From NCBI RefSeq assembly GCF_016107655.1, contig NZ_JABASX010000005.1, forward strand, positions 290,239 through 354,238: DNA of 64,000 nucleotides, written 5' to 3'. The translations under genes and the position numbers were made by a program. How positions within the stretch are numbered: position 1 is the first letter of the stretch; every line of letters starts with the position of its first letter. This document shows positions 26,905 to 36,220 of the stretch, one piece after another. Source of the DNA: Brevibacterium antiquum (GTDB taxonomy: Bacteria; Actinomycetota; Actinomycetes; Actinomycetales; Brevibacteriaceae). Under the pieces are notes generated by a model. It had not been told where the DNA came from. It saw only the letters and a list, made by a program, of their open reading frames with translations, and made no database searches.

Positions 26905-27302
26905 ATGCAGTACTCGTCGTCATCGTCGGACTCGCCGTATCGTTCGCGCTGGCCCTCATCGTCGTGCTCCTCGTCGCACTGCCGGGCCTGAGGGCTGAAG
27001 GTCGCCTGAAGTACTCATCCGATGTGCAGCGGTTTCGACTGCCGGGGCAATGGACCGGGTACGACGACGAGGTCCACGAATTCTTCGGTCATGACGACGG
27101 CACCTCCCACCTGGCGACTCGGGAACAGGCCGCGGTCACCGCGATTCGGGACCACTCCTATGTCCTGCGGCCCCAGCCGCGCCGTCACGCCGCACCCTCA
27201 CTGCTGACGGTGAGGCCGCGCACCCGTCATTGGAAGATCCCTGAGTCCGGCACAGGGTGGAGAACCACAGCCGGCCTGCTCTTCGGCAGCCGAGGTTCCT
27301 GA
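26901..27302 (+). CDS. single-pass membrane protein, unknown
   Basis: A 133-residue protein with one N-terminal membrane helix (residues 3-29) and a hydrophilic, His/Arg-rich remainder that should lie in the cytoplasm. It contains GYDDEVHEFFGHDDG near residue 52. No family is recognised. It sits between smc and ftsY in the same direction, with an ATGA overlap to the preceding small frame. Confidence 0.5.
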   Translation: MNAVLVVIVGLAVSFALALIVVLLVALPGLRAEGRLKYSSDVQRFRLPGQWTGYDDEVHEFFGHDDGTSHLATREQAAVTAIRDHSYVLRPQPRRHAAPSLLTVRPRTRHWKIPESGTGWRTTAGLLFGSRGS

Positions 27303-27482
27303 CCGGACCACACGACATCATCACACGCGCCCCGAGACAGCGGGGCGCTGGGGTGCGGGCCACCGCAACGCACAACGGCCTCGAGCCGATGCGTGCAGCA
27401 CGGCCGGCTCAGCACCCCTGACCGGCGGTCACCGCGCGAGAACGTGGGACCAGGGAAGGTAATCAAAGGAGGACGTACGTCA

Positions 27483-28625
27483 ATGGATCAGCCGATCATA
27501 TTGCTCATCGTCGCAGCCATCGTCTTCATTCTGGTCGTCGGGCTGGGCATCACCCTGCGCGTCAACGCCAAGAAGAAGGGGCTGCGCGATGAACGCAGCA
27601 TCGACGCCGATGTCACCGGCGAACGGGGGATCGACGACATCTCCGAGGCGGTCGCCAAGGAGAAGGCTGCCACACGCGGATCCGAGGTTCCCACCGAACC
27701 TGGGAACCGACTCGTTCGTCTGCGCGAACGCCTCGCGAAGTCCAATTCCGGACTGGGCCGCGGGCTGCTCAGCCTGCTCTCGCGTGACAACCTCGACGAA
27801 TCGACCTGGGAAGAGATCGAAGACACCCTCATCCTCGCCGATGTCGGAGTCGATCCGACCACCGAACTCGTCGACAGACTGCGCGAACGCGTCAAGGTCC
27901 TCGGCACCCGTGAACCGGAAGAGGTCAGGGGACTGCTTCGGGAAGAACTCATCAAACTCGTCGATCCCTCCATGGATCGTGAACTTGCCACCGCGGGCAC
28001 CGACGGCGACCCAGCCGTGATGCTCGTCGTCGGAGTCAACGGTGCCGGCAAGACGACGACCGTGGGCAAGATCGCCCGTGTGCTCGTCGCTGAAGATCAG
28101 AGCGTGCTGCTGGGTGCTGCCGATACGTTCCGTGCCGCGGCCGCCGAGCAGCTGTCCACCTGGGGCGGTCGCGTCGGCGTGGAGACCGTCCGCGGCGAAG
28201 AGGGTGCCGACCCCGCCTCTGTGGCCTACTCCGCCGTCGAACGCGGCAAGGAGGACGGCACCGACGTCGTGCTCATCGATACGGCCGGACGCCTGCAGAA
28301 CAAGATCGGCCTGATGGACGAACTCGGCAAGGTCAAGCGTGTGGCCACACGCCCTCTGGGCGAGGGACACGAGATCGACGAGGTGCTCCTCGTCCTCGAC
28401 GCCACGACCGGGCAGAACGGCATGCAGCAGGCCAAGGTCTTCGCCGAGGCGGTCAACATCACCGGGATCGTGCTCACCAAACTCGACGGCACCGCCAAGG
28501 GCGGAATCGTCGTGGCCGTCCAGCGTGAGCTCGGGGTTCCGGTCAAGCTCATCGGCCTCGGTGAGGGTGCCGACGATCTGGCGCCGTTCACGGCCGAAGG
28601 ATTCGTCGACGCACTGCTCGACTGA
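27483..28625 (+). CDS. ftsY: signal recognition particle receptor FtsY
   Basis: GTPase that docks the SRP-ribosome complex at the membrane. ATG 27483 follows an AAAGGAGG site. The 380-residue protein starts with a real membrane helix (residues 4-25), common in actinobacterial FtsY. The NG domain has GVNGAGKTTTVGK (near residue 182), DTFRAAAAEQL, DTAGRLQNK and TKLDGTAKGG. Its partner Ffh lies 1.5 kb downstream, beyond amtB. Confidence 0.97.
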   Translation: MDQPIILLIVAAIVFILVVGLGITLRVNAKKKGLRDERSIDADVTGERGIDDISEAVAKEKAATRGSEVPTEPGNRLVRLRERLAKSNSGLGRGLLSLLSRDNLDESTWEEIEDTLILADVGVDPTTELVDRLRERVKVLGTREPEEVRGLLREELIKLVDPSMDRELATAGTDGDPAVMLVVGVNGAGKTTTVGKIARVLVAEDQSVLLGAADTFRAAAAEQLSTWGGRVGVETVRGEEGADPASVAYSAVERGKEDGTDVVLIDTAGRLQNKIGLMDELGKVKRVATRPLGEGHEIDEVLLVLDATTGQNGMQQAKVFAEAVNITGIVLTKLDGTAKGGIVVAVQRELGVPVKLIGLGEGADDLAPFTAEGFVDALLD

Positions 28626-28653
28626 CCGTATTCTCCAGTGTGAGAGCGCCTGT

Positions 28654-28691
28654 GTCACATGCTGGAAACATGATCGACTCACTGGTGTGAC
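28654..28691 (+). promoter_or_regulatory. GlnR-type nitrogen control box upstream of amtB
   Basis: GTCAC, six bases, GAAAC at 28654-28669 is an exact match to the GlnR half-site pair known from Streptomyces and Mycobacterium (gTnAC-n6-GaAAC). A weaker second pair, GACTC and GTGAC, follows with the same six-base spacing up to 28691. It lies 66 bases before the amtB start, as expected for nitrogen-starvation activation. Confidence 0.65.
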
Positions 28692-28756
28692 ATCCGTCAT
28701 GGACACTGTCACTGTTCGGTTCCAACCGGAGCCGACAGAGACGTGAAAGAGACGAC

Positions 28757-29977
28757 ATGGAACTCGACGCAGTGAATGTTTGGATGATGGTCGCGGCCGG
28801 CCTGGTTCTGCTCATGACCCCTGGTGTGGCCTTCTTCTACGGCGGCATGACCCGAATCACCTCGAGCATCAACATGATGATGATGGTGTTCTCGGCAATG
28901 GCGATGGGCGGGCTCGTCTGGGTCCTCTTCGGATACGGACTGAGCTCAGGGGGCTCCGTGCTGGGGATCGTCGGCAACCCGCTGTCCCAGATCGGCCTCG
29001 CCGACGCAGTCGCCAACGAACCCGAAACTCTCATCTCCATCGGCTACGGCTCCACCTTCGCGATGATCGCGATCGCACTCATCGCCGGTGCCGTCGCTGA
29101 TCGGGCGAAGTTCTCCACCTGGCTGGTCTTCGCCGGGCTGTGGGTCACCGTGGTGTACTGCCCTCTGGCCTTCATGGTCTGGGGCGACGGACTGCTCAGC
29201 GAGTCGGGTGTGATCGGCAGCGCCTTCGGGCCCGCGATCGACTTCGCCGGCGGAACGGTCGTGCACATCAACGCGGGAATCTCCGCTCTCGTGCTCGTCG
29301 TCGTCATGGGCCGCCGGGCCCGCTATTCGACACCGCACAAACCCCACAACATTCCGATCACCGTTCTCGGCGCGGCGCTGCTGTGGTTCGGCTGGTTCGG
29401 ATTCAACGGTGGAGCCGCCTCGACGATCGAGCAGGCCGGACTGATCTGGGTCAACACCCTGGCCGCCCCTGCCGCCGGAATGATCACCTGGATCGCAATC
29501 GAGCGGATACGGGCGACTCGCCCCAGCAGCATCGGCAGCGTCTCCGGCGCGATCGCTGGTCTCGTGGCCATCACCCCCGCCTGTGCGAACGTCGAACCGT
29601 ACGCGGCGATCATCATCGGAATCGCAGCTGGTGCGGGAGCCGTGCTCGCTGTGGAGGCGAAGAACCGCCTCCGCTACGACGATGCTCTCGACGTCGTCGG
29701 CGTCCACCTCGTCGCCGGTGTCATCGGCACCGTGATGATCGGACTCTTCGCGGTCCCGAGCGCTGACTCGGCCGCCGGGCTCTTCCACGGTGGAGGACTC
29801 GGGCTCCTCGTGTCGCAGATCGTGGCCACGGTCGTGGCCCTGATCTACGCCGGAGTCGTGACCCTGGTGATCGCTCTCGTCCTACGGAAGACCATGGGGC
29901 TGCGCATCGACCCCAGAGACGAGCTGGCGGGCATCGATGCCTTCGAACACGCGGAGCAGGCCTACTCGTTCCGCTGA
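28757..29977 (+). CDS. amtB: ammonium transporter Amt
   Basis: A 406-residue polytopic channel protein for ammonium, with about eleven helices. Both pore histidines are visible: GGTVVHINAGISAL (near residue 172) and DVVGVHLVAGVIGTV (near 320). The gate and recruitment segment AFFYGGMTR is at the N-terminus. In most actinobacteria glnK and glnD follow directly; here ffh follows instead. A GlnR-type box upstream suggests induction under nitrogen limitation. Confidence 0.96.
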   Translation: MELDAVNVWMMVAAGLVLLMTPGVAFFYGGMTRITSSINMMMMVFSAMAMGGLVWVLFGYGLSSGGSVLGIVGNPLSQIGLADAVANEPETLISIGYGSTFAMIAIALIAGAVADRAKFSTWLVFAGLWVTVVYCPLAFMVWGDGLLSESGVIGSAFGPAIDFAGGTVVHINAGISALVLVVVMGRRARYSTPHKPHNIPITVLGAALLWFGWFGFNGGAASTIEQAGLIWVNTLAAPAAGMITWIAIERIRATRPSSIGSVSGAIAGLVAITPACANVEPYAAIIIGIAAGAGAVLAVEAKNRLRYDDALDVVGVHLVAGVIGTVMIGLFAVPSADSAAGLFHGGGLGLLVSQIVATVVALIYAGVVTLVIALVLRKTMGLRIDPRDELAGIDAFEHAEQAYSFR

Positions 29978-29999
29978 GTCCCGAAATCTCTCGCCAAGG

Positions 30000-30020
30000 G
30001 GCCGGTCGGTGTCACCGGCC
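30000..30020 (+). terminator. probable terminator of amtB
   Basis: GGCCGGT at 30000-30006 pairs with ACCGGCC at 30014-30020 with a seven-base loop. No T-tract follows, so efficiency is uncertain. Confidence 0.5.
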
Positions 30021-30141
30021 GCCTCGGTGAGGGGGAGTGCGAGGCGGTTGTGGGCGCTTTCCCAGCTTTCTCGGTTTCAGTCGGACACCGGTGAGTTGTT
30101 AGGCTAGGGAGTCGACCAATTATCGTGAAGAAGGCTTGTAC

Positions 30142-31758
30142 GTGTTTAATTCTCTCTCCGACAGGCTCACCGCGACGTTCAAGAACCTGCGCGGCAAGGG
30201 CCGGCTGTCCGAAGCCGATGTGGATGGCACCATCCGCGAGATCCGGCGCGCCCTTCTGGACGCCGACGTCGCCCTGCCCGTCGTCCGCGCATTCACCGGA
30301 CGCATTCGCGAGCGGGCGCTGTCCGAAGAGGTCTCAGGTGCGCTGAACCCGGGCCAGCAGGTCGTCAAGGTCGTCAACGATGAACTGGTCGGCATCCTCG
30401 GCGGGGAGACCCGTCGCCTGAACTACGCGAAGCGCCCGCCCACGGTCATCATGCTCGCCGGCCTGCAGGGCGCGGGTAAGACCACTCTGGCCGGTAAGCT
30501 CGCCTATTGGCTGAAGTCCGAAGGTCACCGTCCGATGCTCGTCGCCGCCGATCTGCAGCGTCCGAACGCGGTCAACCAGCTCGAGATCGTCGGAGAGCGT
30601 GCAGGTGCCTTCGTCTACGCACCAGAGCCCGGCAACGGCGTCGGCGACCCGGTGCAGGTGGCCACCGATTCGCTTGAAGTCGCTAAGTCGAAGCTCCACG
30701 ATGTCGTCATCGTCGACACCGCCGGTCGTCTCGGCATCGACGAGGAGCTCATGCAGCAGGCTGCCGACATCCGCTCGGCAGTCAACCCGGATGAAGTTCT
30801 GTTCGTCATCGACGCGATGATCGGTCAGGACGCGGTGAAGACGGCCGAGGCCTTCCTCGAAGGCGTCGACTTCACGGGTGTCGTGCTCTCGAAGCTCGAT
30901 GGTGACTCTCGCGGCGGTGCCGCGCTGTCCGTCGCCGAGGTGACCGGAAAGCCGATCATGTTCGCGTCGACCGGTGAGTCGATGAAGGAATTCGAGCAGT
31001 TCCATCCCGATCGGATGGCTGACCGAATCCTCGATATGGGCGACATCATGACCCTCATCGAGCAGGCCGAGAAGAACTTCGATGAGAAGGAGACTGCGAA
31101 GCTCCAGAAGAAGGTCGAAGCCGGTGAAGACTTCGACCTCAACGACTTCCTGACGCAGATGTCGGGCCTGAAGAAGATGGGCTCGATGAAGAAGATGTTG
31201 GGCATGATGCCCGGCATGAGCCAGTACAAAGATCAGCTGGAGAACTTCGACGAACGCGAAGTCGACCGCGTCGAAGCCATCGTTCGGTCGATGACTCCGG
31301 CAGAGCGCACCAACCCGAAGATCCTCAACGGATCGCGTCGGGCGCGCATCGCCAAGGGTGCAGGCACCACAGTGACCGCGGTCAACCAGCTGATGGAACG
31401 ATTCACTCAGGCGCAGAAGATGATGCGCGGGATGACTCGCGGCGGCGGTATGCCCGGAATGGGCGGAGGCGGCGGCATGCCGGGTATGGGTGGTATGCCC
31501 GGAATGGGCGGAATGCCCGGCGGCGGAGCGAATCGCAAGAAGAAGGCTGTGGGGAAGAAGAAGGGCCGCAAAGGCGGCCAGTCGGGCAACCCCGCCAAGC
31601 GTGCCCAGCAGGCTCAGGCGCTTGAGGACAAGAAGTCCGGCAAGACGAAGGATCCGGTCGGCTCGGCCTTCGGAGGCGTCGATCTCGACGGTGACGAAGA
31701 CTTCGATATGAAGAATCTGCCGAAGGGCTTCGGCGGGATGTTCCCAGGTGGAAAGTAA
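30142..31758 (+). CDS. ffh: signal recognition particle protein Ffh
   Basis: Protein subunit of the SRP, binding signal sequences and 4.5S RNA. GTG 30142 gives MFNSLSDRLTATFKNLRG, the normal Ffh start, with AGAAGG seven bases upstream; a TTG two codons earlier is less likely. The 538-residue protein has G1 GLQGAGKTTLAGKLA (near 107), DTAGRLGIDEELM, SKLDGDSRGG, and a methionine-rich M domain (about 295-450). The tail has a Gly/Met repeat (GMPGMGG type) and then a Lys-rich and acidic end. Confidence 0.97.
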   Translation: MFNSLSDRLTATFKNLRGKGRLSEADVDGTIREIRRALLDADVALPVVRAFTGRIRERALSEEVSGALNPGQQVVKVVNDELVGILGGETRRLNYAKRPPTVIMLAGLQGAGKTTLAGKLAYWLKSEGHRPMLVAADLQRPNAVNQLEIVGERAGAFVYAPEPGNGVGDPVQVATDSLEVAKSKLHDVVIVDTAGRLGIDEELMQQAADIRSAVNPDEVLFVIDAMIGQDAVKTAEAFLEGVDFTGVVLSKLDGDSRGGAALSVAEVTGKPIMFASTGESMKEFEQFHPDRMADRILDMGDIMTLIEQAEKNFDEKETAKLQKKVEAGEDFDLNDFLTQMSGLKKMGSMKKMLGMMPGMSQYKDQLENFDEREVDRVEAIVRSMTPAERTNPKILNGSRRARIAKGAGTTVTAVNQLMERFTQAQKMMRGMTRGGGMPGMGGGGGMPGMGGMPGMGGMPGGGANRKKKAVGKKKGRKGGQSGNPAKRAQQAQALEDKKSGKTKDPVGSAFGGVDLDGDEDFDMKNLPKGFGGMFPGGK

Positions 31759-31918
31759 TAGGGCTTTCTGGCACAATTGAGTCTTGTACTTTTGCTTCCG
31801 ATGTGGGCCCTCTCTTCCACGTCGAAGTGATAGTCCAGGTCACAGACTCCAACAGGTCAACCCCACGATTCTTCTGGAACCTCTGTGCAACAAAAACACA
31901 AAAGGAGACACCACTAAA

Positions 31919-32356
31919 GTGGCAGTCAAAATTCGCTTGACCCGCATGGGCAAAATCCGTGCACCGTTCTACCGCGTCGTCGTGGCCGATTCGCGCACAC
32001 GTCGCGATGGTAAGGCCATCGAACAGATCGGCATCTACCACCCGACACGCAACCCTTCGGTCATCGAGATCGATTCGGAGCGTGCGCAGCACTGGCTCTC
32101 CGTCGGTGCTCAGCCGACCGATCAGGTTCGCACCCTGCTCAAGCTCACCGGAGACTGGCAGAAGCACACCGGCATCGGCGAAGCAGTGAACACTGTGAAG
32201 CCACAGCCGGAGAAGGAAGCCTACGTGGCTCCCACTGCCGGATCGGTGATCAAGGAGGCCATCACTCCTAAGGGTTCGGACAAGGCTGCGGAAGCACCTG
32301 CTGAGTCTGCTGAAGAAACAGCACCTGCTGCTTCCGAAGAGAGCGCTGAAGCCTGA
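31919..32356 (+). CDS. rpsP: 30S ribosomal protein bS16
   Basis: Ribosomal protein of 145 residues. The start GTG 31919 gives [20 protein letters not shown], the conserved N-terminus; a long upstream extension to 31784 has no support. An AAGGAGA site precedes it. The first 85 residues are the bS16 fold, and the rest is an Ala/Glu-rich extension typical of actinobacteria. Confidence 0.97.
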   Translation: MAVKIRLTRMGKIRAPFYRVVVADSRTRRDGKAIEQIGIYHPTRNPSVIEIDSERAQHWLSVGAQPTDQVRTLLKLTGDWQKHTGIGEAVNTVKPQPEKEAYVAPTAGSVIKEAITPKGSDKAAEAPAESAEETAPAASEESAEA

Positions 32357-32357
32357 C

Positions 32358-32588
32358 ATGTTGGCTGATTCGCTCGAACACCTGGTCCGCGGCATCGTCG
32401 ATCATCCAGACGATGTTGCTGTTCGATCCCGCTCGTCACAGCGTGGGACCACGCTCGAGGTTCGGGTTCACCCGGAAGACCTCGGTCGTGTCATCGGTCG
32501 CGCGGGGAGAACCGCAAAGGCTCTGCGCACCGTGATCAACTCTCTTGCCGGCCGCGAGTCGGTGCGAGTGGACCTCATCGAGGCGTAA
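32358..32588 (+). CDS. khpA: KH-domain RNA-binding protein KhpA
   Basis: A 76-residue single KH-domain protein. The GxxG loop is visible in LGRVIGRAGRTAKALR (near residue 42). Placement between rpsP and rimM is the classic context. It starts one base after the rpsP stop. The family is linked to RNA binding and cell-envelope control with KhpB in other bacteria. Confidence 0.95.
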   Translation: MLADSLEHLVRGIVDHPDDVAVRSRSSQRGTTLEVRVHPEDLGRVIGRAGRTAKALRTVINSLAGRESVRVDLIEA

Positions 32589-32600
32589 CACCTTCATCGG

Positions 32601-32640
32601 GAAAGGGGGACGCGGCGTGTCATCGCCGCGTCCCCCTTTC
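32601..32640 (+). terminator. strong intrinsic terminator of rpsP-khpA
   Basis: Perfect 17-bp stem (arms 32601-32617 and 32624-32640) with a six-base loop; the 3' arm ends in CCCCCTTTC. It separates khpA from rimM, which normally share one transcript. Confidence 0.85.
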
Positions 32641-32646
32641 CTGTAT

Positions 32647-32730
32647 TCACCGGACTGCTGTCGGCTAGTCACCGGACTTCAGTCGGCTAGTCACCGGACT
32701 GCTGTCGGCTAGTCACCGGACTGCAGTCGG
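32647..32730. repeat. 22-bp tandem repeat, about four copies
   Basis: Units start at 32647, 32669, 32691 and 32713 (the last partial). Each begins TCACCGGACT and ends GTCGGCTAG, with one or two changes in the middle. Located directly after the khpA terminator and before the rimM promoter region. Confidence 0.85.
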
Positions 32731-32911
32731 TGACGATGGTCGTTGCAATCCGGATGCGGCGCAGATATGCCGAACCCAGCGGACTAAACTGTGTGCTGGA
32801 AGTGAATGCGGACCCGCATCGTTACGGTCACTCGCACCTTCACACAGATCTTCACACGCACGAATCTGAGCGCTGTCATGAACGAGCGCTTTCATGAACA
32901 CGAGGAGCAGT

Positions 32912-33412
32912 ATGGACACGGTGATCGCCCGGTTGGGCAAACCGCACGGCATCAAAGGCGAATTCACCGTCGAGGTGCGCACCGACCGGCCGGATGAGCG
33001 ATTCGTCCCCGGCCAGACCTACTCGACCGATCCCGATATCGGTGAGCTGACTCTGACGTCGGCGAGGTGGCACCGGGACCGTCTGCTGCTGAGTTTCGAT
33101 GAAGTCCCCGATCGGAATCGGGCAGAGGAGATCCGCAACACCCTCATCCTCAGTGATCAGGTCGAGGATGAGGTCGAGGATGACGCCTGGTACCTCGAAG
33201 ACCTCATCGGGCTTCGCGTCCTCGAGGGTGAGACACAGGTCGGGGAGATCGTCGACGTGACCAACGGCACCGCCCAGGATCTGCTCCACATGAAGCACAT
33301 CGACGGACACCAGGCGCTCATTCCCTTCGTCACTGAGATCGTCCCCGAGGTCGACGTTGAAGGCGGATGGGTCAGAGTCACGCCTCCGGCTGGTCTCTTC
33401 GACGCCTCGTGA
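32912..33412 (+). CDS. rimM: ribosome maturation factor RimM
   Basis: Assists late assembly of the 30S head domain, binding uS19. From ATG 32912 (AGGAG four bases before) it has 166 residues. The N-terminal segment [27 protein letters not shown], here cited in part as GKPHGIKGE, identifies RimM, and the PRC-barrel domain begins near [13 protein letters not shown]. An in-frame ATG at 32894 lacks a ribosome-binding site. Followed nine bases later by trmD. Confidence 0.94.
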   Translation: MDTVIARLGKPHGIKGEFTVEVRTDRPDERFVPGQTYSTDPDIGELTLTSARWHRDRLLLSFDEVPDRNRAEEIRNTLILSDQVEDEVEDDAWYLEDLIGLRVLEGETQVGEIVDVTNGTAQDLLHMKHIDGHQALIPFVTEIVPEVDVEGGWVRVTPPAGLFDAS

Positions 33413-33420
33413 GTCCAGCC

Positions 33421-34248
33421 ATGAAGATCGACGTCGTCTCCATCTTCCCGGAGTATCTCGCCGGGCTTCAGCTCTCCCTCATCGGCAAGGCCGTGGATCA
33501 GGGGGTGCTCGACCTGAACGTGCACGACCTGCGTGACTTCACCTTCGACCGGCACAACACCGTCGACGACTCACCGTACGGTGGGGGCGCCGGAATGGTG
33601 ATGAAGGCCGAGCCGTGGGCGCTGGCACTCGAGCACATCCTCGGCGGGGGATCTCTTGGGACAACCAGCGTCGAGCAAACGGACGGTGCAGACACCGGCG
33701 ACAAGGAACCTGCCGCAGCAGGCAAGCCGATCCTCATCGTGCCCAGCCCTGCCGGCCCCGTGTTCAACCAGCGCATCGCAGAGGAACTCTCCGACGCCGA
33801 CCACCTCGTGTTCGCGTGCGGACGATATGAGGGGATCGACCAGCGAGTCATCGACTGGTCGGCCGAACATTTCGATCTTCGCCCCATGAGCATCGGAGAC
33901 TATGTGCTCAACGGGGGAGAGGTCGCCTCGATGGTGATGATCGAGGCAGTCAGCCGCCTCATCCCCGGAGTCATCGGCAACCCCGAGTCACTGACAGAGG
34001 AAAGCCATGAGGACGGACTCCTCGAATACCCGATCTACACGAAGCCGGCCAGCTGGAGAGACCGGGACGTGCCCGAGATCCTGCTCAGCGGAAACCACGG
34101 TGCGATCGCACGGTGGCGCAGGGACCGCAGGCTCGAACGCACAGCCGAAGTCAGGCCGGATCTGCTGGCTGAACTCAACGGTCTCGACAAGCATGATCGC
34201 GCCGTTCTGGGGCGGTTTGAGTCCGGGGACGATTCCGTGAAAGAATAG
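33421..34248 (+). CDS. trmD: tRNA (guanine(37)-N1)-methyltransferase
   Basis: SPOUT-class methyltransferase that modifies G37 of tRNAs and prevents frameshifting. The start [13 protein letters not shown] at 33421 is conserved. Other motifs are [12 protein letters not shown] (near 58), [11 protein letters not shown] and [13 protein letters not shown] (the trefoil knot, near 130-170). A short low-complexity insert (about residues 77-100) extends the protein to 275 residues. Confidence 0.96.
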   Translation: MKIDVVSIFPEYLAGLQLSLIGKAVDQGVLDLNVHDLRDFTFDRHNTVDDSPYGGGAGMVMKAEPWALALEHILGGGSLGTTSVEQTDGADTGDKEPAAAGKPILIVPSPAGPVFNQRIAEELSDADHLVFACGRYEGIDQRVIDWSAEHFDLRPMSIGDYVLNGGEVASMVMIEAVSRLIPGVIGNPESLTEESHEDGLLEYPIYTKPASWRDRDVPEILLSGNHGAIARWRRDRRLERTAEVRPDLLAELNGLDKHDRAVLGRFESGDDSVKE

Positions 34249-34423
34249 GTCGTCGCGTTTGTTGGCATTCACCTGCTTCAGGGGGATGGATGCCCAAGAC
34301 CGTTCTCAGATGCCAGCATCGGAGAATTTCGGGGAGTGATCCCGACAGACGATCCAATCACCGGTTCAACCGGTCCGATATGCGTGTCCTCGACCTGAAG
34401 CTGGGGACACATGGAGAAACACA

Positions 34424-34765
<342 letters not shown>

Positions 34766-34768
34766 TTA

Positions 34769-35422
34769 TTGCCTGGCACTGTGGGTAAAGATCACGCCGT
34801 GCCGAATAACCAAGAGAACGCGACCTTCGGGTCGCGTTTTCTTTATTCGGGCCGCCTCTGGAAGATCGTGGCTGTCATCGCGATTCTCATCATCGTCATC
34901 GGCGGATCGGTTCGCGGGTTCCTCATCCAGCGGTTCACGATCCCCAGCGAATCGATGGAGCCGACTCTCGACGTCGGCGATGACATCACCGTGTGGCGTC
35001 CCGATGCGCTGAGTTCAGACATCCAACGCGGAGACATCGTCGTCTTCGACGGCCGTGGCTCCTTCGTCGACGATGCTCTGCCGACCCCGCTGCAGAAGGT
35101 GGGTTCATGGGTGGGGCTCGGGAACCGAGACGTCTACTACGTCAAACGCGTCATCGCTCTCGGCGGTGACACACTCCAATGCTGCGATGCGCAGGGGCGG
35201 CTGCTGCTCAACGACGAACCCCTGGAGGAGGACTACGCGCCGCACCCCGCCTCATCCACCGAATTCTCGACCGAAATCCCTGCCGACACCATGTGGGTGA
35301 TGGGGGACAACCGGAACAATTCTGCAGACTCGCGGGCACTGATGGGCAAGCCAGGAGGCGGATTCATTCCGCTCGACCGTGTCATCGGGCCCGTGATCGG
35401 GCATGGTTCCTCGGTCGACTGA
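34769..35422 (+). CDS. lepB: signal peptidase I, first of two paralogues
   Basis: Membrane-anchored serine-lysine protease that removes signal peptides. The catalytic Ser lies in IPSESMEPT (near residue 61) and the Lys in YYVKRVIALGGD (near 125); box E is MGDNRNNSADSR. A single N-terminal membrane helix spans about residues 31-48. The start is uncertain: TTG 34769 has AAAAGG eight bases upstream and follows the rplS stop by three bases, giving 217 residues. GTG codons at 34781 and 34799 are alternatives. The coding part for residues 17-26 overlaps a terminator hairpin (34817-34847). Confidence 0.9.
   Translation: MPGTVGKDHAVPNNQENATFGSRFLYSGRLWKIVAVIAILIIVIGGSVRGFLIQRFTIPSESMEPTLDVGDDITVWRPDALSSDIQRGDIVVFDGRGSFVDDALPTPLQKVGSWVGLGNRDVYYVKRVIALGGDTLQCCDAQGRLLLNDEPLEEDYAPHPASSTEFSTEIPADTMWVMGDNRNNSADSRALMGKPGGGFIPLDRVIGPVIGHGSSVD
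34817..34847 (+). terminator. intrinsic terminator of rplS inside the 5' end of lepB
   Basis: Nine-bp stem AACGCGACC / GGTCGCGTT closed by the tetraloop TTCG, followed by TTCTTTATT. It looks like a proper terminator for rplS but lies within the apparent lepB coding sequence. Confidence 0.75.
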
Positions 35423-35515
35423 GATGATCGCCGCCTGAAAGATGCCGCGGCGGGGTGCTGGTACGCTCATTTCAGTCCCATTGCGGAACCTGTGGTCCGA
35501 TGCGAAAGCGAACGA

Positions 35516-36220
35516 ATGTCAACCGAATCAGAAGCTTCCCCACCTTCACCCTCGAAGAGATTCCTCCGTGGCCTGCTGGAGACCGCAGCGATCATTGTCG
35601 TCGCGATCCTCATCTCCACCGCACTCAAGACCTGGGTCGTCCGCTCGTTCTACATCCCTTCGGGGTCGATGATGGAGACTCTGCAGATTGATGACAGGGT
35701 CCTTGTCAATCAGCTGGCGCCGAATTTCGGGCCGGCCAACCGCGGCGACATCATCGTCTTCGACGACCCCGACCATTGGCTCAGCCCTGAAGAGGTCTCG
35801 GAGTATGAGCCCAACCCTCTCCTCGAGTTCGTCGGACTGGCTCCCGCTGACGGGGGCCAGCAGCTGATCAAACGCGTCATCGGCGTCGGCGGGGACACCG
35901 TCGAGTGCTGCGATGCGCAGGGACGCATCCTCGTCAACGGCGAACCCATCGATGAGACATACCTCGACGACGGCACCGCACCGTCGGAGGTGGACTTCAA
36001 GGTCACCGTCCCAGAGGGCCACTATTGGGTGATGGGTGATAATCGCAGCAACTCCGCAGACTCCCGGTACCACGTCGACACGCAGCCCTATGTGTCCGAG
36101 GACAACGTGGTCGGCACTGTCTTCCTCATCAACTGGCCCTTCAAACACTTCAGTTGGATGTCCAACCCCGAGTCGGTCTTCGCCGACGTCCCCGACTCCG
36201 AAGGAATCACCGGCAGCTGA
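35516..36220 (+). CDS. lepB: signal peptidase I, second paralogue
   Basis: Second SPase I of 234 residues, with catalytic Ser in IPSGSMMETL (near 50) and Lys in LIKRVIGVGGD (near 117); box E is MGDNRSNSADSR. One N-terminal membrane helix (about 18-38). ATG 35516 is preferred to a GTG at 35492 in the same frame. It differs from its neighbour by a longer insert between boxes C and D (WLSPEEVSEYEPNP). The stop overlaps rnhB by one base (TGATG). Confidence 0.95.
   Translation: MSTESEASPPSPSKRFLRGLLETAAIIVVAILISTALKTWVVRSFYIPSGSMMETLQIDDRVLVNQLAPNFGPANRGDIIVFDDPDHWLSPEEVSEYEPNPLLEFVGLAPADGGQQLIKRVIGVGGDTVECCDAQGRILVNGEPIDETYLDDGTAPSEVDFKVTVPEGHYWVMGDNRSNSADSRYHVDTQPYVSEDNVVGTVFLINWPFKHFSWMSNPESVFADVPDSEGITGS

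Noticed and set aside
31403..32395. 330-codon minus-strand frame over ffh and rpsP
   Set aside because: Shadow of the Gly/Met-rich ffh repeat and of rpsP; both sense genes are certain.
32647..32730. CRISPR array
   Set aside because: Units are contiguous without unique spacers and no cas genes are present.
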